NCBI RefSeq assembly: GCF_015840915.1
Contig: NZ_CP060398.1
Coordinates: 310,001 to 374,000, forward strand
Length of the DNA stretch: 64,000 bases
From: Synechococcus sp. CBW1002
Lineage (GTDB): Bacteria; Cyanobacteriota; Cyanobacteriia; PCC-6307; Cyanobiaceae
Direction: 5' to 3'
Under the pieces are notes generated by a model. It had not been told where the DNA came from. It did no database searches and worked only from the letters and a program-made list of their open reading frames with translations. Of this stretch, positions 52,329 to 60,742 are shown one piece after another (within the stretch, counting starts at the first letter, position 1; every line of letters starts with the position of its first letter). Both the position numbers and the translations under genes were made by a program.

Positions 52329-52544
52329 TCAGCGCAGGGGAGCAGAGCCTTCGGCCCGGCGGCTCTCCAGCCGCAGGATGCGTTGGGCATGCAGGTCGCT
52401 CTCGGCAGTCCACTGCACGGGCAGCCCTGGCTCCTCCACTGGCGGCTCCGCCGCCTCCGCCCGTGGGGAGGTTGCGTCCATGGTGGCGACGAGAAGCAGC
52501 ACCACAATCAGCTCAGCAGCGAGGAGCAGGTCGATCTGGGGCAT
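52329..52544 (-). CDS. Small membrane-anchored protein heading the coiled-coil operon
   Basis: 71 residues: an N-terminal span (IDLLLAAELIVVLLLVATMD) and an acidic/Pro-rich, then basic tail (AEPPVEEPGLPVQWTAESDL). The start of the next gene is 65 bp after its stop. It could tether the coiled-coil proteins to the membrane (inference). Confidence 0.45.
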   Translation of the reverse strand: MPQIDLLLAAELIVVLLLVATMDATSPRAEAAEPPVEEPGLPVQWTAESDLHAQRILRLESRRAEGSAPLR

Positions 52545-52602
52545 GGCGAGAACGGCTCAGGCGTCAGTGAACAAAGCCTCAGCCCCCTGACCCGCTTTTG
52601 GC

Positions 52603-52794
52603 TCAGTTCTCCTGCGAAAGAGCAGAGGCCGCAGGGCTCCCCGGGCGGTGTGTGCCTCGGGTTGAGCCAGAGCGGGTAGCGAGCTGGCGCTCGTAGGCGG
52701 ACTGATTCCGCTTTGTTCGGACGATTCCGGCGACATTGTGAAGATTGCTGCGGATTTGCCGCTCGTTCAGCACCCTTCTCGCCTCAGTCGTCAT
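52603..52794 (-). CDS. Possible small basic protein
   Basis: 63 residues beginning MTTEARRVLNERQIRSNLHN, with high Arg content. It lies 58 bp upstream of the membrane-anchored gene on the same strand. It may be a real first gene of the operon or chance; no family or strong start signal. Confidence 0.25.
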   Translation of the reverse strand: MTTEARRVLNERQIRSNLHNVAGIVRTKRNQSAYERQLATRSGSTRGTHRPGSPAASALSQEN

Positions 52795-52876
52795 AAGGGG
52801 CGATGCCGGAACTATTCACCCCACGCATAGATCCAGCCTCCTCACCATCGCTGTCACCTGCAGCTGTGTTCCGAGG

Positions 52877-53596
52877 ATGGAGGCCGATGTGCAGCACGGC
52901 ATGGTCTTCCTGCCCCCAACCTCCGATTTCCCGCCCGATCCCGAACCGCTTGAACGTGAGGAGCTCAACAGCACCTACCTGGAACTGCGCAATTGCTACT
53001 CCAGTCTGATGCGCAGCCGCGCCCAGCATCGGCGTCTGGCCAACAAGGCCAAGGATGAAACCGCCCTGCTCAAGGAACGGATCACGGCCCTCGCCAGTCG
53101 CGATCTGCCCCAGCGCAAGGAACTCTATGAGCTCCTGGAGATCGTGACGGCCATCGCCGGTGACATTGAAGATGCAGGCGATGATCTGGTGAATGGCTTT
53201 AGCCGCTACAAGAAAGGTCGCCATAGCTTTCAAGGTGGCGGGTATATCGGTGATCTCGTCCGTGCAGTGATTCATTTCATCAATCGTTGGGGCCGCACCA
53301 AGGACCGCCTCGGCGATCTCAAGCAGAAGCAGCAGGAGCTGATCAACAAGTCGCAGGAGCTTCTGCCGCCACCGCCACCCCCCGGCGGCAATGGCAACGG
53401 CCACGGACCCGCAGCCGGGACACCCACACCGCCGGGGGACAGTGCGCAGCGACCCATCGACCTGAGCGCCAACGGCATTCAGCCCCCACACCCGGCCGAG
53501 CCCACAGGCCCTCAGCAGCCACAGCTGAACCTGCCCGATCCAAAGAGCCAGCCGCAGATCCAGGATCAAGCCAAAGGAGCCGACGACCATGGGTGA
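52877..53596 (+). CDS. Helical protein with Pro-rich C-terminus
   Basis: 239 residues from ATG 52877 (MEADVQHGMVFLPP); ATG 52901 is an alternative. About 30-85 is coiled-coil (LNSTYLELRNCYSSLMRSRA, QHRRLANKAKDETALLKERI). About 95-160 contains a segment of Gly-containing helices (GGGYIGDLVRAVIHFINRWG) and a second coil. The tail is Pro/Gln-rich (PPPPPPGGNGNGHG). No family recognised. It is divergent from the minus-strand coiled-coil genes and overlaps the next gene by 8 bp. Confidence 0.6.
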   Translation: MEADVQHGMVFLPPTSDFPPDPEPLEREELNSTYLELRNCYSSLMRSRAQHRRLANKAKDETALLKERITALASRDLPQRKELYELLEIVTAIAGDIEDAGDDLVNGFSRYKKGRHSFQGGGYIGDLVRAVIHFINRWGRTKDRLGDLKQKQQELINKSQELLPPPPPPGGNGNGHGPAAGTPTPPGDSAQRPIDLSANGIQPPHPAEPTGPQQPQLNLPDPKSQPQIQDQAKGADDHG

Positions 53597-54083
53597 GATC
53601 GCCGATACCCTCCGCTCCACCCTGCAGCAGCTGGCCCAGGCCGATGCCCGGCTCTATCGCGGCCTGGCGGAAGAGCTGGGCGACAGCGCCACGGCAGTCG
53701 AGGAACCCCGCGCCCTGATCCAGCCCGAGGGCGGCACACCCGCCACGGAGGCCCAACTCCTTGCCCTGAAGAACGACGCCCTGCAGGAGCTCTGTGCCCA
53801 GAGGGGCATCAAGGTGCCCAAGCGCCCCAGGAAAGATCTGATGGTGGGCCTGCTGCTGGCCGATCCCAACGGCCCGCCGCCCCTGTCCCTGCTTCCCCCT
53901 CCCAAAACCAAACCCAGCCCAGGTGGGAAGGGCACGGGGGGCAAGGCTGGCGGCGCCGAGCTCCAAGCCCTGGAGCAGCGTCTCGTTCGGCTGGAGCAGC
54001 TGGTGCTGCTAATCGCCCAGCAGGTGGGCGTACCGCCAGCATCGATCGAACGGTTGCTGCCGCCGGCTGCTCCAGAGCCCTGA
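53589..54083 (+). CDS. Helical protein with SAP-like motif
   Basis: 164 residues. About 1-40 is helical (EIADTLRSTLQQLAQADARL). About 55-85 (LLALKNDALQELCAQRGIKV, PKRPRKDLMVGLLLA) resembles a SAP DNA/RNA-binding helix-extended-loop-helix. A Pro/Gly-rich linker leads to a final coiled coil (LQALEQRLVRLEQLVLLIAQ). Its start lies within the end of the preceding gene, so they are translationally coupled. Possible DNA-associated partner of that protein. Confidence 0.6.
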   Translation: MGEIADTLRSTLQQLAQADARLYRGLAEELGDSATAVEEPRALIQPEGGTPATEAQLLALKNDALQELCAQRGIKVPKRPRKDLMVGLLLADPNGPPPLSLLPPPKTKPSPGGKGTGGKAGGAELQALEQRLVRLEQLVLLIAQQVGVPPASIERLLPPAAPEP

Positions 54084-54114
54084 GAGAGCCGACAACCCGC
54101 GATAGGCGTCGTAG

Positions 54115-54138
54115 ATTCGCTATTCGCGAATGCCGAAT
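54115..54138. promoter_or_regulatory. ATTCGC/GCGAAT repeat cluster at the HTH gene start
   Basis: Two direct ATTCGC units (54115 and 54122), the second forming the palindrome ATTCGCGAAT (54122-54131), then CCGAAT (54133-54138) over the start codon. Such a site would let the HTH product repress its own operon. Confidence 0.45.
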
Positions 54139-54697
54139 GGCCCCTGCGACCGTGGCCCGTTCACCCTCCAATCCCCAGCTCGTGCTGCGCCCGCAGGATC
54201 TGGTGGTGCTGCTGCGCCTGGCCTTGGACGCAGGCCCTGCCCCCACCTATGCGGCCCTCGGCGCAGAGCTGGGGTTGACGGCCTCGGAGACCCATGCGGC
54301 GGTGGAACGTGCTGTCGCCGCCAGGCTGGCGATCAAGGATGAGGCCGGCAAGCCCGCGGTGGTTCGCGCTGCCTTGAAAGCCTTCGTGCAGCACGGTGCC
54401 CGCTACTGCTTTCCAGCCACGCAGGGCGGGCTCAGCCGCGGTGTTCCCACCGGCTATGCCGCCTCCCCCCTCAACGCGCAGATCCGGCCGGGCAACGACC
54501 CTCCACCGGTGTGGCCGTGGAAGAAGGGAACAGCCCGCGGCATCGCCTTCCACCCGCTCTATCCCAGTGTTCCCGAGGCGGCGGGGCGCAACCCGGCCCT
54601 GGGGGAACTGCTGGCCCTGTTCGATGCGGTGCGCGGCGGCAGCGCCCGTGAACAGGCCCTGGCCCTGACGCTGCTGGAGGAGCGGCTGCAGCCATGA
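54137..54697 (+). CDS. Winged-HTH regulator / antitoxin of a nucleotidyltransferase pair
   Basis: 186 residues. About 15-70 is a winged helix-turn-helix (DLVVLLRLALDAGPAPTYAA, LGAELGLTASETHAAVERAV). The remainder has ARYCFPATQGGLSRGVPTGY and a Trp-rich WPWKKGTARGIAFHPLYPSV segment. It overlaps the nucleotidyltransferase gene by 4 bp (ATGA), the usual layout of a regulator/antitoxin with its toxin. Start at ATG 54137; few alternatives exist because the HTH begins soon after. Confidence 0.7.
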   Translation: MAPATVARSPSNPQLVLRPQDLVVLLRLALDAGPAPTYAALGAELGLTASETHAAVERAVAARLAIKDEAGKPAVVRAALKAFVQHGARYCFPATQGGLSRGVPTGYAASPLNAQIRPGNDPPPVWPWKKGTARGIAFHPLYPSVPEAAGRNPALGELLALFDAVRGGSAREQALALTLLEERLQP

Positions 54698-55353
54698 ACC
54701 CCAACGACCCCAATGTCTCCCTGCTGGAGCGGGCCGCTGCGCAGCTGGGTGAGGCGCTGCTCGAGCAACTGGTGTTTGTCGGCGGGGCCGTGGCTGGCGT
54801 ATTGATCACGGATCCGGCGATGCCGGAGATCCGGCCCACCCAGGATGTGGATGTGATCTGCCGCGTGATCGCCAGGTCCGACTACCACCAGCTGGGGAGC
54901 CAACTGCGGCAGCGGGGCTTCCAGGAGGACAGCCGGCCAGGGGCACCCCTCTGCCGCTGGTGCATGGAAGACCTCGTGCTCGATCTGATGCCAACCCATG
55001 GCGAGATCCTGGGTTTCTCCAATCGCTGGTACCCCCTCGCCCTGGACACCGCCCAGCTGCAGGGGCTGCCAAGCGGTCGCTCGATTCGGATCGTCACCGC
55101 ACCGGTGTTCCTGGCCACCAAGCTGGAGGATCTGATGGCCGTGGTCGACGGCCGGGCATCACTGCTGGAGGAATGCAGACTCAGCCCGCCCGAGCTGCGG
55201 CAGGATCTCGCGGCCCAGTTCCTGGAGCTGTTGAACACCACCGCCTTTCTGGAGGCCCTGCCTGCCTTCCTCCCACCGGATCAGGCCAGCCAGCAACGAC
55301 TGCCGGACCTGCTGGAAACGCTGAGGGCCATCGCGGCTCTGGCCGAGCCCTGA
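54694..55353 (+). CDS. Nucleotidyltransferase, AbiEii-like toxin candidate
   Basis: 219 residues. The nucleotidyltransferase signature is present: VFVGGAVAGVLITDPAMPEI with RPTQDVDVICRVI (Gly-Gly, then Thr-x-Asp-Val-Asp carrying two metal-binding acids), and a third acid probably in MEDLVLDLMPTH. Later FLATKLEDLMAVVDGR is the helix common to AbiEii/AbiGii-type enzymes, which transfer nucleotides to targets such as tRNA. It pairs with the HTH gene upstream and could act as a toxin or an abortive-infection factor. Expected cytoplasmic. Confidence 0.75.
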   Translation: MNPNDPNVSLLERAAAQLGEALLEQLVFVGGAVAGVLITDPAMPEIRPTQDVDVICRVIARSDYHQLGSQLRQRGFQEDSRPGAPLCRWCMEDLVLDLMPTHGEILGFSNRWYPLALDTAQLQGLPSGRSIRIVTAPVFLATKLEDLMAVVDGRASLLEECRLSPPELRQDLAAQFLELLNTTAFLEALPAFLPPDQASQQRLPDLLETLRAIAALAEP

Positions 55354-55357
55354 CGAT

Positions 55358-55762
55358 TCAGCTCAGATCCCGAGGACTGATCCGCAGCTCGGCATAGCCG
55401 GTAGCCGGATCCAGCTCCCGCCGGAACTGCCACTCCGGCAGCAGGCCGATCACCAGCTCCGCGGTGGTGCGCACCAGCGAGCCGGCGCAGAGGTGCCCGC
55501 CGATCACGACGCCCTTGCTGTCGGCGATGGCGATGTGCAGGTGGGCGCCATCCGGCGAGAGGGTGCCCGAAAGGCTGAGGATCTCCAGCTCGCCGTGGAT
55601 CGCCGTGGCTCCAGCCGCACCGGCCAGGCGCAGCTGGGCCAGCGACAGGCTGCCGACGGCACTGATCACGCAGCCGGCCAGTTCCTGCTGCGCTCCCATC
55701 CAGGCCTCCAGAGCCAGGCGCAGGTCATCGCCGGGCTGCAGGCGCAACGGCACCACCTTCAT
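55358..55762 (-). CDS. PPC-domain (DUF296) protein
   Basis: 134 residues forming one PPC/PCC domain: VPLRLQPGDDLRLALEAWMG, CVISAVGSLSLAQLRLA, IHGELEILSLSGTLSPDGAH, VIGGHLCAGSLVRTTAELVI. Plant relatives bind AT-rich DNA with an extra AT-hook; stand-alone bacterial forms have no assigned role. Its ATG overlaps the stop of the upstream GNAT gene (ATGA), so both were one operon before IS-A entered. It converges on the nucleotidyltransferase gene with 4 bp between. Confidence 0.9.
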   Translation of the reverse strand: MKVVPLRLQPGDDLRLALEAWMGAQQELAGCVISAVGSLSLAQLRLAGAAGATAIHGELEILSLSGTLSPDGAHLHIAIADSKGVVIGGHLCAGSLVRTTAELVIGLLPEWQFRRELDPATGYAELRISPRDLS

Positions 55763-55858
55763 GCTCCAGGCCCCTCCACCAGCGCCTGCACCATCACCAG
55801 GGCATCGACATAGCCCCGTTGCCGGTGGCGAAACGCCCCAGGCTGAGGTGGGTGCCTT

Positions 55859-56764
55859 TTATTGGACAGTTCCGGCCCCTGACATCGTTAACCCAGGACG
55901 GGTGGAACATGGTTCGGCCTCAGTGTAGACCGCGTGGGGAGTTTTGCCTCCAAGGGAACTGTGAGGTCTTACATGGCAATACCGCCACAGGAAGCGGGCC
56001 AGGCTGATTTCAGCGTCCCAGCCATCGCTGTATGCCCGTAGGTAGACCTCCTCGTACTTGACAGTCCTCCACAGCCGTTCAACAAGGATGTTGTCGTAGC
56101 ACCGCTTTCTGCCGGACCAGCTGATCTGGATCCGCTCCCCTTTGAGTCTGGCCACAAAGTCAGCGGACGTGAACTGACAGCCTTGATCGGAGTGGAAGAT
56201 CTCTGGCCTACGGCCGCCTCCCAAGGCCATCTCCAGGGCCTCCAGACAGAACTTCGTGTCAAGGCTGTTGGAGAGCCTCCAGCTGAGCACATGCCTGGAA
56301 TGGAGATCCATGATCGCCACCAGATAGAGGAACCCTTTCTGCAGAGGGATGTAGGTGATGTCGGTCGCCCAGACCTGATCCACCGACGTGACCTGCGTGA
56401 GGTCCACCAGGCAGGGGAACCGCACGGACGGATCACCTGGAACCGTCGTCCGGGGCTTCTGGTAGATCGCCCGTAATCCCATGCGCCGCATGAGGTTTCG
56501 CACTCGATCTCGGCTGATCGGGATACCATCTTGGGCCAGATAGTCCACCATCCGGCGGCTGCCGCTGCAGGGATCCTCCAGGTAGAGAGCATCGATCCTG
56601 GCCATGATCCGCAGCGTCGATACACGGACCGGTGTCGGCCGGTAGTACAGCGTGGATCGAGGCAGCCCCAGCAGCGCACACTGCCTGCTGATGCTGAGCT
56701 CGGGGTGGTCGTGATCGACCAGCTTGCGCAGTTCACGGGCATCAGAGCAGTTGAGACTTTTTTT
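55859..56764 (-). CDS. IS-A OrfB (copy 3)
   Basis: Same protein as copy 1, with all three catalytic residues, reached by -1 frameshifting at the A-run at 56757-56765. This and copy 1 are complete and potentially active. Confidence 0.9.
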   Translation of the reverse strand, partial: KKSLNCSDARELRKLVDHDHPELSISRQCALLGLPRSTLYYRPTPVRVSTLRIMARIDALYLEDPCSGSRRMVDYLAQDGIPISRDRVRNLMRRMGLRAIYQKPRTTVPGDPSVRFPCLVDLTQVTSVDQVWATDITYIPLQKGFLYLVAIMDLHSRHVLSWRLSNSLDTKFCLEALEMALGGGRRPEIFHSDQGCQFTSADFVARLKGERIQISWSGRKRCYDNILVERLWRTVKYEEVYLRAYSDGWDAEISLARFLWRYCHVRPHSSLGGKTPHAVYTEAEPCSTRPGLTMSGAGTVQ

Positions 56765-57029
56765 TGAGCCACTCCAGCTCCATCTGCAGCCGTCCGATCT
56801 GCTGGAACAGCTCCGCCTCCTTGGCCTGCCCCTCCTCCTTGTCCTTGGTCTTCTTGCCTCGGGTGAAGAGCTCGCTGGCACCGTCCAGGAGCTGCCGCTT
56901 CCACTGGCTCACCTGGATCGGGTGGATGGCGTGGTCGGCGGCGATCTCCTGGATCGTCTTGCGGCCACTGATCGCCTCCATGGCGACCCTGGCCTTGAAC
57001 TCGGGGCTGTGGGTGCGGCGCTTGCTCAT
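56742..57029 (-). CDS. IS-A OrfA (copy 3)
   Basis: 95 residues, identical to the other two copies; HTH plus leucine-zipper-like coil. Confidence 0.92.
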   Translation of the reverse strand: MSKRRTHSPEFKARVAMEAISGRKTIQEIAADHAIHPIQVSQWKRQLLDGASELFTRGKKTKDKEEGQAKEAELFQQIGRLQMELEWLKKKSQLL

Positions 57030-57638
57030 CGGTGGGAGCCCCTTTCAGGGGCGGTACCCCGCCTCAGAGGTTAACGATGGGGCCTGTCCAGAAAAGCCAG
57101 ACCACCTCAGGCAGGGTGCCCACCACCTGAAAGCCGTTGCGCTGCCAGCAGCGGATGCCGGCCGTGTTGGTGCTCACCACCAGGTTGAACTGCATCAGCC
57201 GAAACCCCAGTCGCCGCGCCGCCTGCAGGGAGTGCTGGCAGAGCCTGCTGCCGATTCCCTGGTGCCGGCAGTGGTCGGCCACTACGTAGCCCGCATTGGC
57301 GACGTGGGCGCCGAGGACGAGGGAGTTGGGCCTCAGGTAGTAGGTGCCCACCAGCGCACCCGCGGCATCCACGGCCACCATCACCGCCTGGCTCTGCTCC
57401 ACCCACGCCACTTGAGCTTCCGCCTCGGTGATGGCCGGGTCGTGAGGGAAGGTTTCACCGGCGCGGAACACCGGCTCCAGCAGCGCCCACACCGCCGGCC
57501 AGTCGGCCACCTCGTAGGGGCGGATCTGCAGGGGGGTGGTGTGCGTGGCCAGGGACAAGCAGCGGCCGGAGTCAATTGTCTCGTTCAACGGCCCTCAGGG
57601 GCCATACACCGCAAGCCCCCTGTGCTGGAAACCGTCGC

Positions 57639-58004
57639 TCAATCCTCTTCTGCAGCGCCAAGGGGGATGAGTTTGATCTGCTTGCGGCCCAGCTTGATCT
57701 CGAACTCATCGCCGGGTTCCAAGCCCAGCTGAGCGGTGTAGGCCTTGCCGACCAGAAGATTGCCGTTGAACTGAACCTTGGCCACATAACTCAGGCTGCG
57801 GCCTGCCTTACCACGTCCGCCACCAGCTCCGGTGCCCAGGCTCATGCCCTTGGCCTCCAGCAGCGCCTCATAGAAGGCCGTGAAGTTCAGTCGCTCCGTG
57901 CCGTCCTTCTTGGTGCTCACATAGCCGCAGCCCCGTACCAGATCAGACTTGGAGGCATCGCCCAGCTCCTTGACTTTGGCGAGCAGATCAGCACCGGTCA
58001 GCAT
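57639..58004 (-). CDS. cyAbrB transcriptional regulator
   Basis: 121 residues. The N-terminal LLAKVKELGDASKSDLVRGC and GYVSTKKDGTERLNFTAFYE block is diagnostic for the cyanobacterial AbrB family. The C-terminal AbrB-type swapped-hairpin is QFNGNLLVGKAYTAQLGLEP then GDEFEIKLGRKQIKLI. Family members adjust carbon/nitrogen-responsive genes by binding DNA as multimers. It stands alone, between the interrupted GNAT gene and recD2 on the same strand. Confidence 0.93.
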   Translation of the reverse strand: MLTGADLLAKVKELGDASKSDLVRGCGYVSTKKDGTERLNFTAFYEALLEAKGMSLGTGAGGGRGKAGRSLSYVAKVQFNGNLLVGKAYTAQLGLEPGDEFEIKLGRKQIKLIPLGAAEED

Positions 58005-58058
58005 GATGCGGGAGTTGGGTGGATCGACAGCCTCTTTTTGCCAGGCCTGCAGGCGTTG

Positions 58059-60359
58059 TCAACTGCCGTGGTTGTAATCCATGTCCGGTGAAAGCTGCCC
58101 CGGAGTGAGCCACTCCGCCAACTTGGTATAGCGCCTGCGGCCCAGGTGGTTCTTCACGGCCATGGCCAGGGCCTTCTTCTGGCCCACCAGCACCACCAGC
58201 TGCTTGCCGCGGGTGAGCCCCGTGTACACAAGGTTCCGCTGCAGCATCGCGTAGTGCTGGGTGAGCAGCGGAATCACCACCGCTGGGTACTCGCTGCCTT
58301 GGCTCTTGTGGATCGTGCAGGCGTAGGCCGGCACCAGGGTGTCGAGCTCTCCCCAGCCATAGATCACGGCCCGGCTGCCGGCGGCGCCGGCCTCGCTGGT
58401 TGGGAACAGCACGCACAATTCGCTGTTGTCTGAGTCGATCGCATCGATGGTGCCCACATCGCCGTTGAACACCTCCTTCTCGTAGTCGTTGGCGATCTGC
58501 ATCACCTTGTCGCCCGGCGCGAACCGCCAGCCAAAGCGCTCCACGTGCTCGGGCGGATCTGGGTTGAGCAGCTTCTGCAGCTCGATGTTCAGCGAGCGCG
58601 AGCCGCAGCCGCCGCGCGCCATCGGGCAGAGCACCTGCACCTGGGCGATCGGATCGAGGCCAAAGCGCGCCGGGATGCGCTCGCCCACCACCTTGAGGAT
58701 CAGGGATACCGCCTGCTCGGGCGTCTCGGCCGGCAGGAAGTAGAAGTCGCTGCTTACGCCCTCGGCCGGGGCCCGCAGATCGGGGATGGTGCCGCCGTTG
58801 ATGGCGTGGGCAGTGGTGATGATCCGGCTGGATGCCGCCTGGCGAAACACCTCGGTGAGCCGCGTCACCGGCAGCGCACCGCTGTTGATCGCATCGGCCA
58901 GCACCTGCCCTGGACCCACCGACGGCAGCTGGTCCACATCGCCCACCAGCAGCAGCGCTGCCTCCGGCGGGATCGCCGCCAGCAGCGAGGCCATCAGCGG
59001 TACATCCACCATCGAGGTCTCGTCCACCACCAGCAGGTCGCACTCCAGCGGCAACTCGGCGCCACGCCGGAAGCCGTAGCTGGCGGGGTCGAACTCCAGC
59101 AGCCGGTGGATGGTTTTCGCCTCCAGGCCCGTGGCCTCAGCCATGCGCTTGGCGGCGCGGCCAGTGGGAGCGCAGAGCTGGATGCGCAGCTTCTTGGCCG
59201 CCAGGATCTGCAGGATGGCGTTGATCAGGGTGGTCTTGCCGACTCCCGGCCCGCCGGTGATCACCAGCACCTTGCTGGCCAGGGCCTGCTGCACCGCTTC
59301 CCGCTGGCTGGCGGCCAGCTGCAGGCCCAGGCGCTGCTCCACCCAACCGATCGCCTTGGCCGCGTCGATGGCCCCCCAGGGCGGTGCCCCCTGCGCCAGC
59401 TCCAGCAGCGCTTGGGCAATCTGGCGCTCGGCTTTGTGCAGGTGGCTCAGAAAGATCGCCGGCTCGCCCGCCAGGCTGTCGGCCACCACGGCACCTTCTG
59501 CAAGCTCGAGATCCAGGGCTGATTGGATCTGGACCGGCTCCAGGGGCACGCGGCTGGTGGTCCCGGCATCGGCACCCGGCTCAGCGGCGGGCCGCTCCAC
59601 CGCCAGCAGCTCGCCGGCCAGCTTGAGCAGCTCGGCGGTGGGCAGGCCGCAGTGGCCCTCGCCACTGGCCTCCAGCAGGGCGTAGTTGATCCCCGCCCGC
59701 AGGCGGATCGTGGCGGTGGGTTCGATGCCGAGGCGGGCGGCGATGGCGTCAGCGGTGCGGAAGCCGATGCCGCGGATGTCGCGCGCCAGGCGGTAGGGGT
59801 TCTCCGCCATCACCTGCACGGCGTCGTTCCCATACGTCTTGAAGATCCGCACCGCCCGGGCAGTGCCCACGCCATGGCTGTGCAGGAACACCATGATTTC
59901 GCGCACCACCTTCTGATCCGCCCAGGCCTGAGCAATCCGGCCGGCGCGCACCTTGCCGATGCCAGGCACCTCCCGCAGCCGCTCCGGCGCCTGTTCGATC
60001 ACCTCGAACACCTCCGCCCCGAAGACCGCCACGAGCTTGCTGGCGTAGATCGGGCCGATGCCGCGGATCATCCCGGAGCCCAGGTACCTCTCGATCCCCT
60101 CGGCGGTGGTGGGCGGTGAGGAGCGCAGGAAGGCAGCCTTGAACTGCTGGCCGTGCTCCCGGTCATTCACCCAGGTGCCACTCACCGTGACCCACTCGCC
60201 AGCACTGATCTCGGCGGCATGGCCCACCACCGTCACCAGCTCGCGGTGACCGCGCGCCTTGATGCGCAGCACGCAGAAGCCGTTGCTGGGGTTGTGGAAG
60301 GTGACCCGCTCGATCGAGCCGGCCAGCACCTCGGTGGGCTCGGCTGCGGTGTCCGCCAT
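58059..60359 (-). CDS. recD2: RecD2-type ATP-dependent DNA helicase
   Basis: 766 residues from MADTAAEPTEVLAGSIERVT; ATG 60392 (MNKPVAGRSRG) is an alternative. An N-terminal OB-like domain (LRIKARGHRELVTVVGHAAE) precedes helix-hairpin-helix units (LREVPGIGKVRAGRIAQAW). Walker A is VLVITGGPGVGKTTLINAIL, Walker B LECDLLVVDETSMVDVPL, and motif VI YACTIHKSQGSEYPAVVIPL. It unwinds DNA 5' to 3' and serves in repair without RecBC. B/C compound copy 3 begins 86 bp upstream of the chosen start, probably replacing the native promoter; the frame is open into that element. Confidence 0.93.
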   Translation of the reverse strand: MADTAAEPTEVLAGSIERVTFHNPSNGFCVLRIKARGHRELVTVVGHAAEISAGEWVTVSGTWVNDREHGQQFKAAFLRSSPPTTAEGIERYLGSGMIRGIGPIYASKLVAVFGAEVFEVIEQAPERLREVPGIGKVRAGRIAQAWADQKVVREIMVFLHSHGVGTARAVRIFKTYGNDAVQVMAENPYRLARDIRGIGFRTADAIAARLGIEPTATIRLRAGINYALLEASGEGHCGLPTAELLKLAGELLAVERPAAEPGADAGTTSRVPLEPVQIQSALDLELAEGAVVADSLAGEPAIFLSHLHKAERQIAQALLELAQGAPPWGAIDAAKAIGWVEQRLGLQLAASQREAVQQALASKVLVITGGPGVGKTTLINAILQILAAKKLRIQLCAPTGRAAKRMAEATGLEAKTIHRLLEFDPASYGFRRGAELPLECDLLVVDETSMVDVPLMASLLAAIPPEAALLLVGDVDQLPSVGPGQVLADAINSGALPVTRLTEVFRQAASSRIITTAHAINGGTIPDLRAPAEGVSSDFYFLPAETPEQAVSLILKVVGERIPARFGLDPIAQVQVLCPMARGGCGSRSLNIELQKLLNPDPPEHVERFGWRFAPGDKVMQIANDYEKEVFNGDVGTIDAIDSDNSELCVLFPTSEAGAAGSRAVIYGWGELDTLVPAYACTIHKSQGSEYPAVVIPLLTQHYAMLQRNLVYTGLTRGKQLVVLVGQKKALAMAVKNHLGRRRYTKLAEWLTPGQLSPDMDYNHGS

Positions 60360-60462
60360 CCCGCGGGACCGGCCAGCGACCGGCTTGTTCATGCCTCCCC
60401 GCGGTGCCATCGGGCCATGCTTACAGCCTCTTGCAACGTCCTCCTCCCCCAGTGTCAGCAAA

Positions 60463-60742
60463 CGAACCAGTACGCGCGTACGCCCTCGCGCCCGAAACAC
60501 CCACGGCCAAGCCAGAGCGCCCTTGCCACTCTGGTCATGAGGACATCGGGCCATGGCCGATGACATCTTTGGAGGCCTGACCCCGAAAGCAAACGTGGCC
60601 TGGGATTCGAATTGCGCTCCCTGCCCTGGCGACGGCTCGACTGACCAATGAGTTAGTCGGCCGATCCCGATTAGGAATTTGCTGATTTTAGTGCGCGAAT
60701 CCTGCCTGATGCCCTCCCGATCACCTAGTGAGTCCTTAAGCC
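60463..60742 (+). ncRNA. Candidate bridge-RNA region of IS-C copy 3
   Basis: Same 280-bp structured leader as in copies 1 and 2. The transposase downstream is broken, so any RNA made here could only act with a transposase from another copy. Confidence 0.4.

Larger units (their letters stand above)
55844..57109 (-). mobile_element. IS-A copy 3 (1266 bp)
   Basis: Flanked by GGC (55841-55843 and 57110-57112). Same length and ends as copy 1. Confidence 0.95.
55759..57588 (-). pseudogene. GNAT N-acetyltransferase interrupted by IS-A near its C-terminus
   Basis: 57110-57588 encodes LQIRPYEVADWPAVWALLEP through YVVADHCRHQGIGSRLCQHS (acetyl-CoA loop Arg-x-x-Gly-Ile-Gly) to RCWQRNGFQVVGTLP. 55759-55840 supplies GAFRHRQRGYVDALVMVQAL then VEGPGA and the stop. 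Removing IS-A and one GGC gives 186 codons in frame. With IS-A present the protein ends EVVWLFWTGPIVNL instead of the last 27 residues; the catalytic core is intact, so partial activity is possible. Confidence 0.88.
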
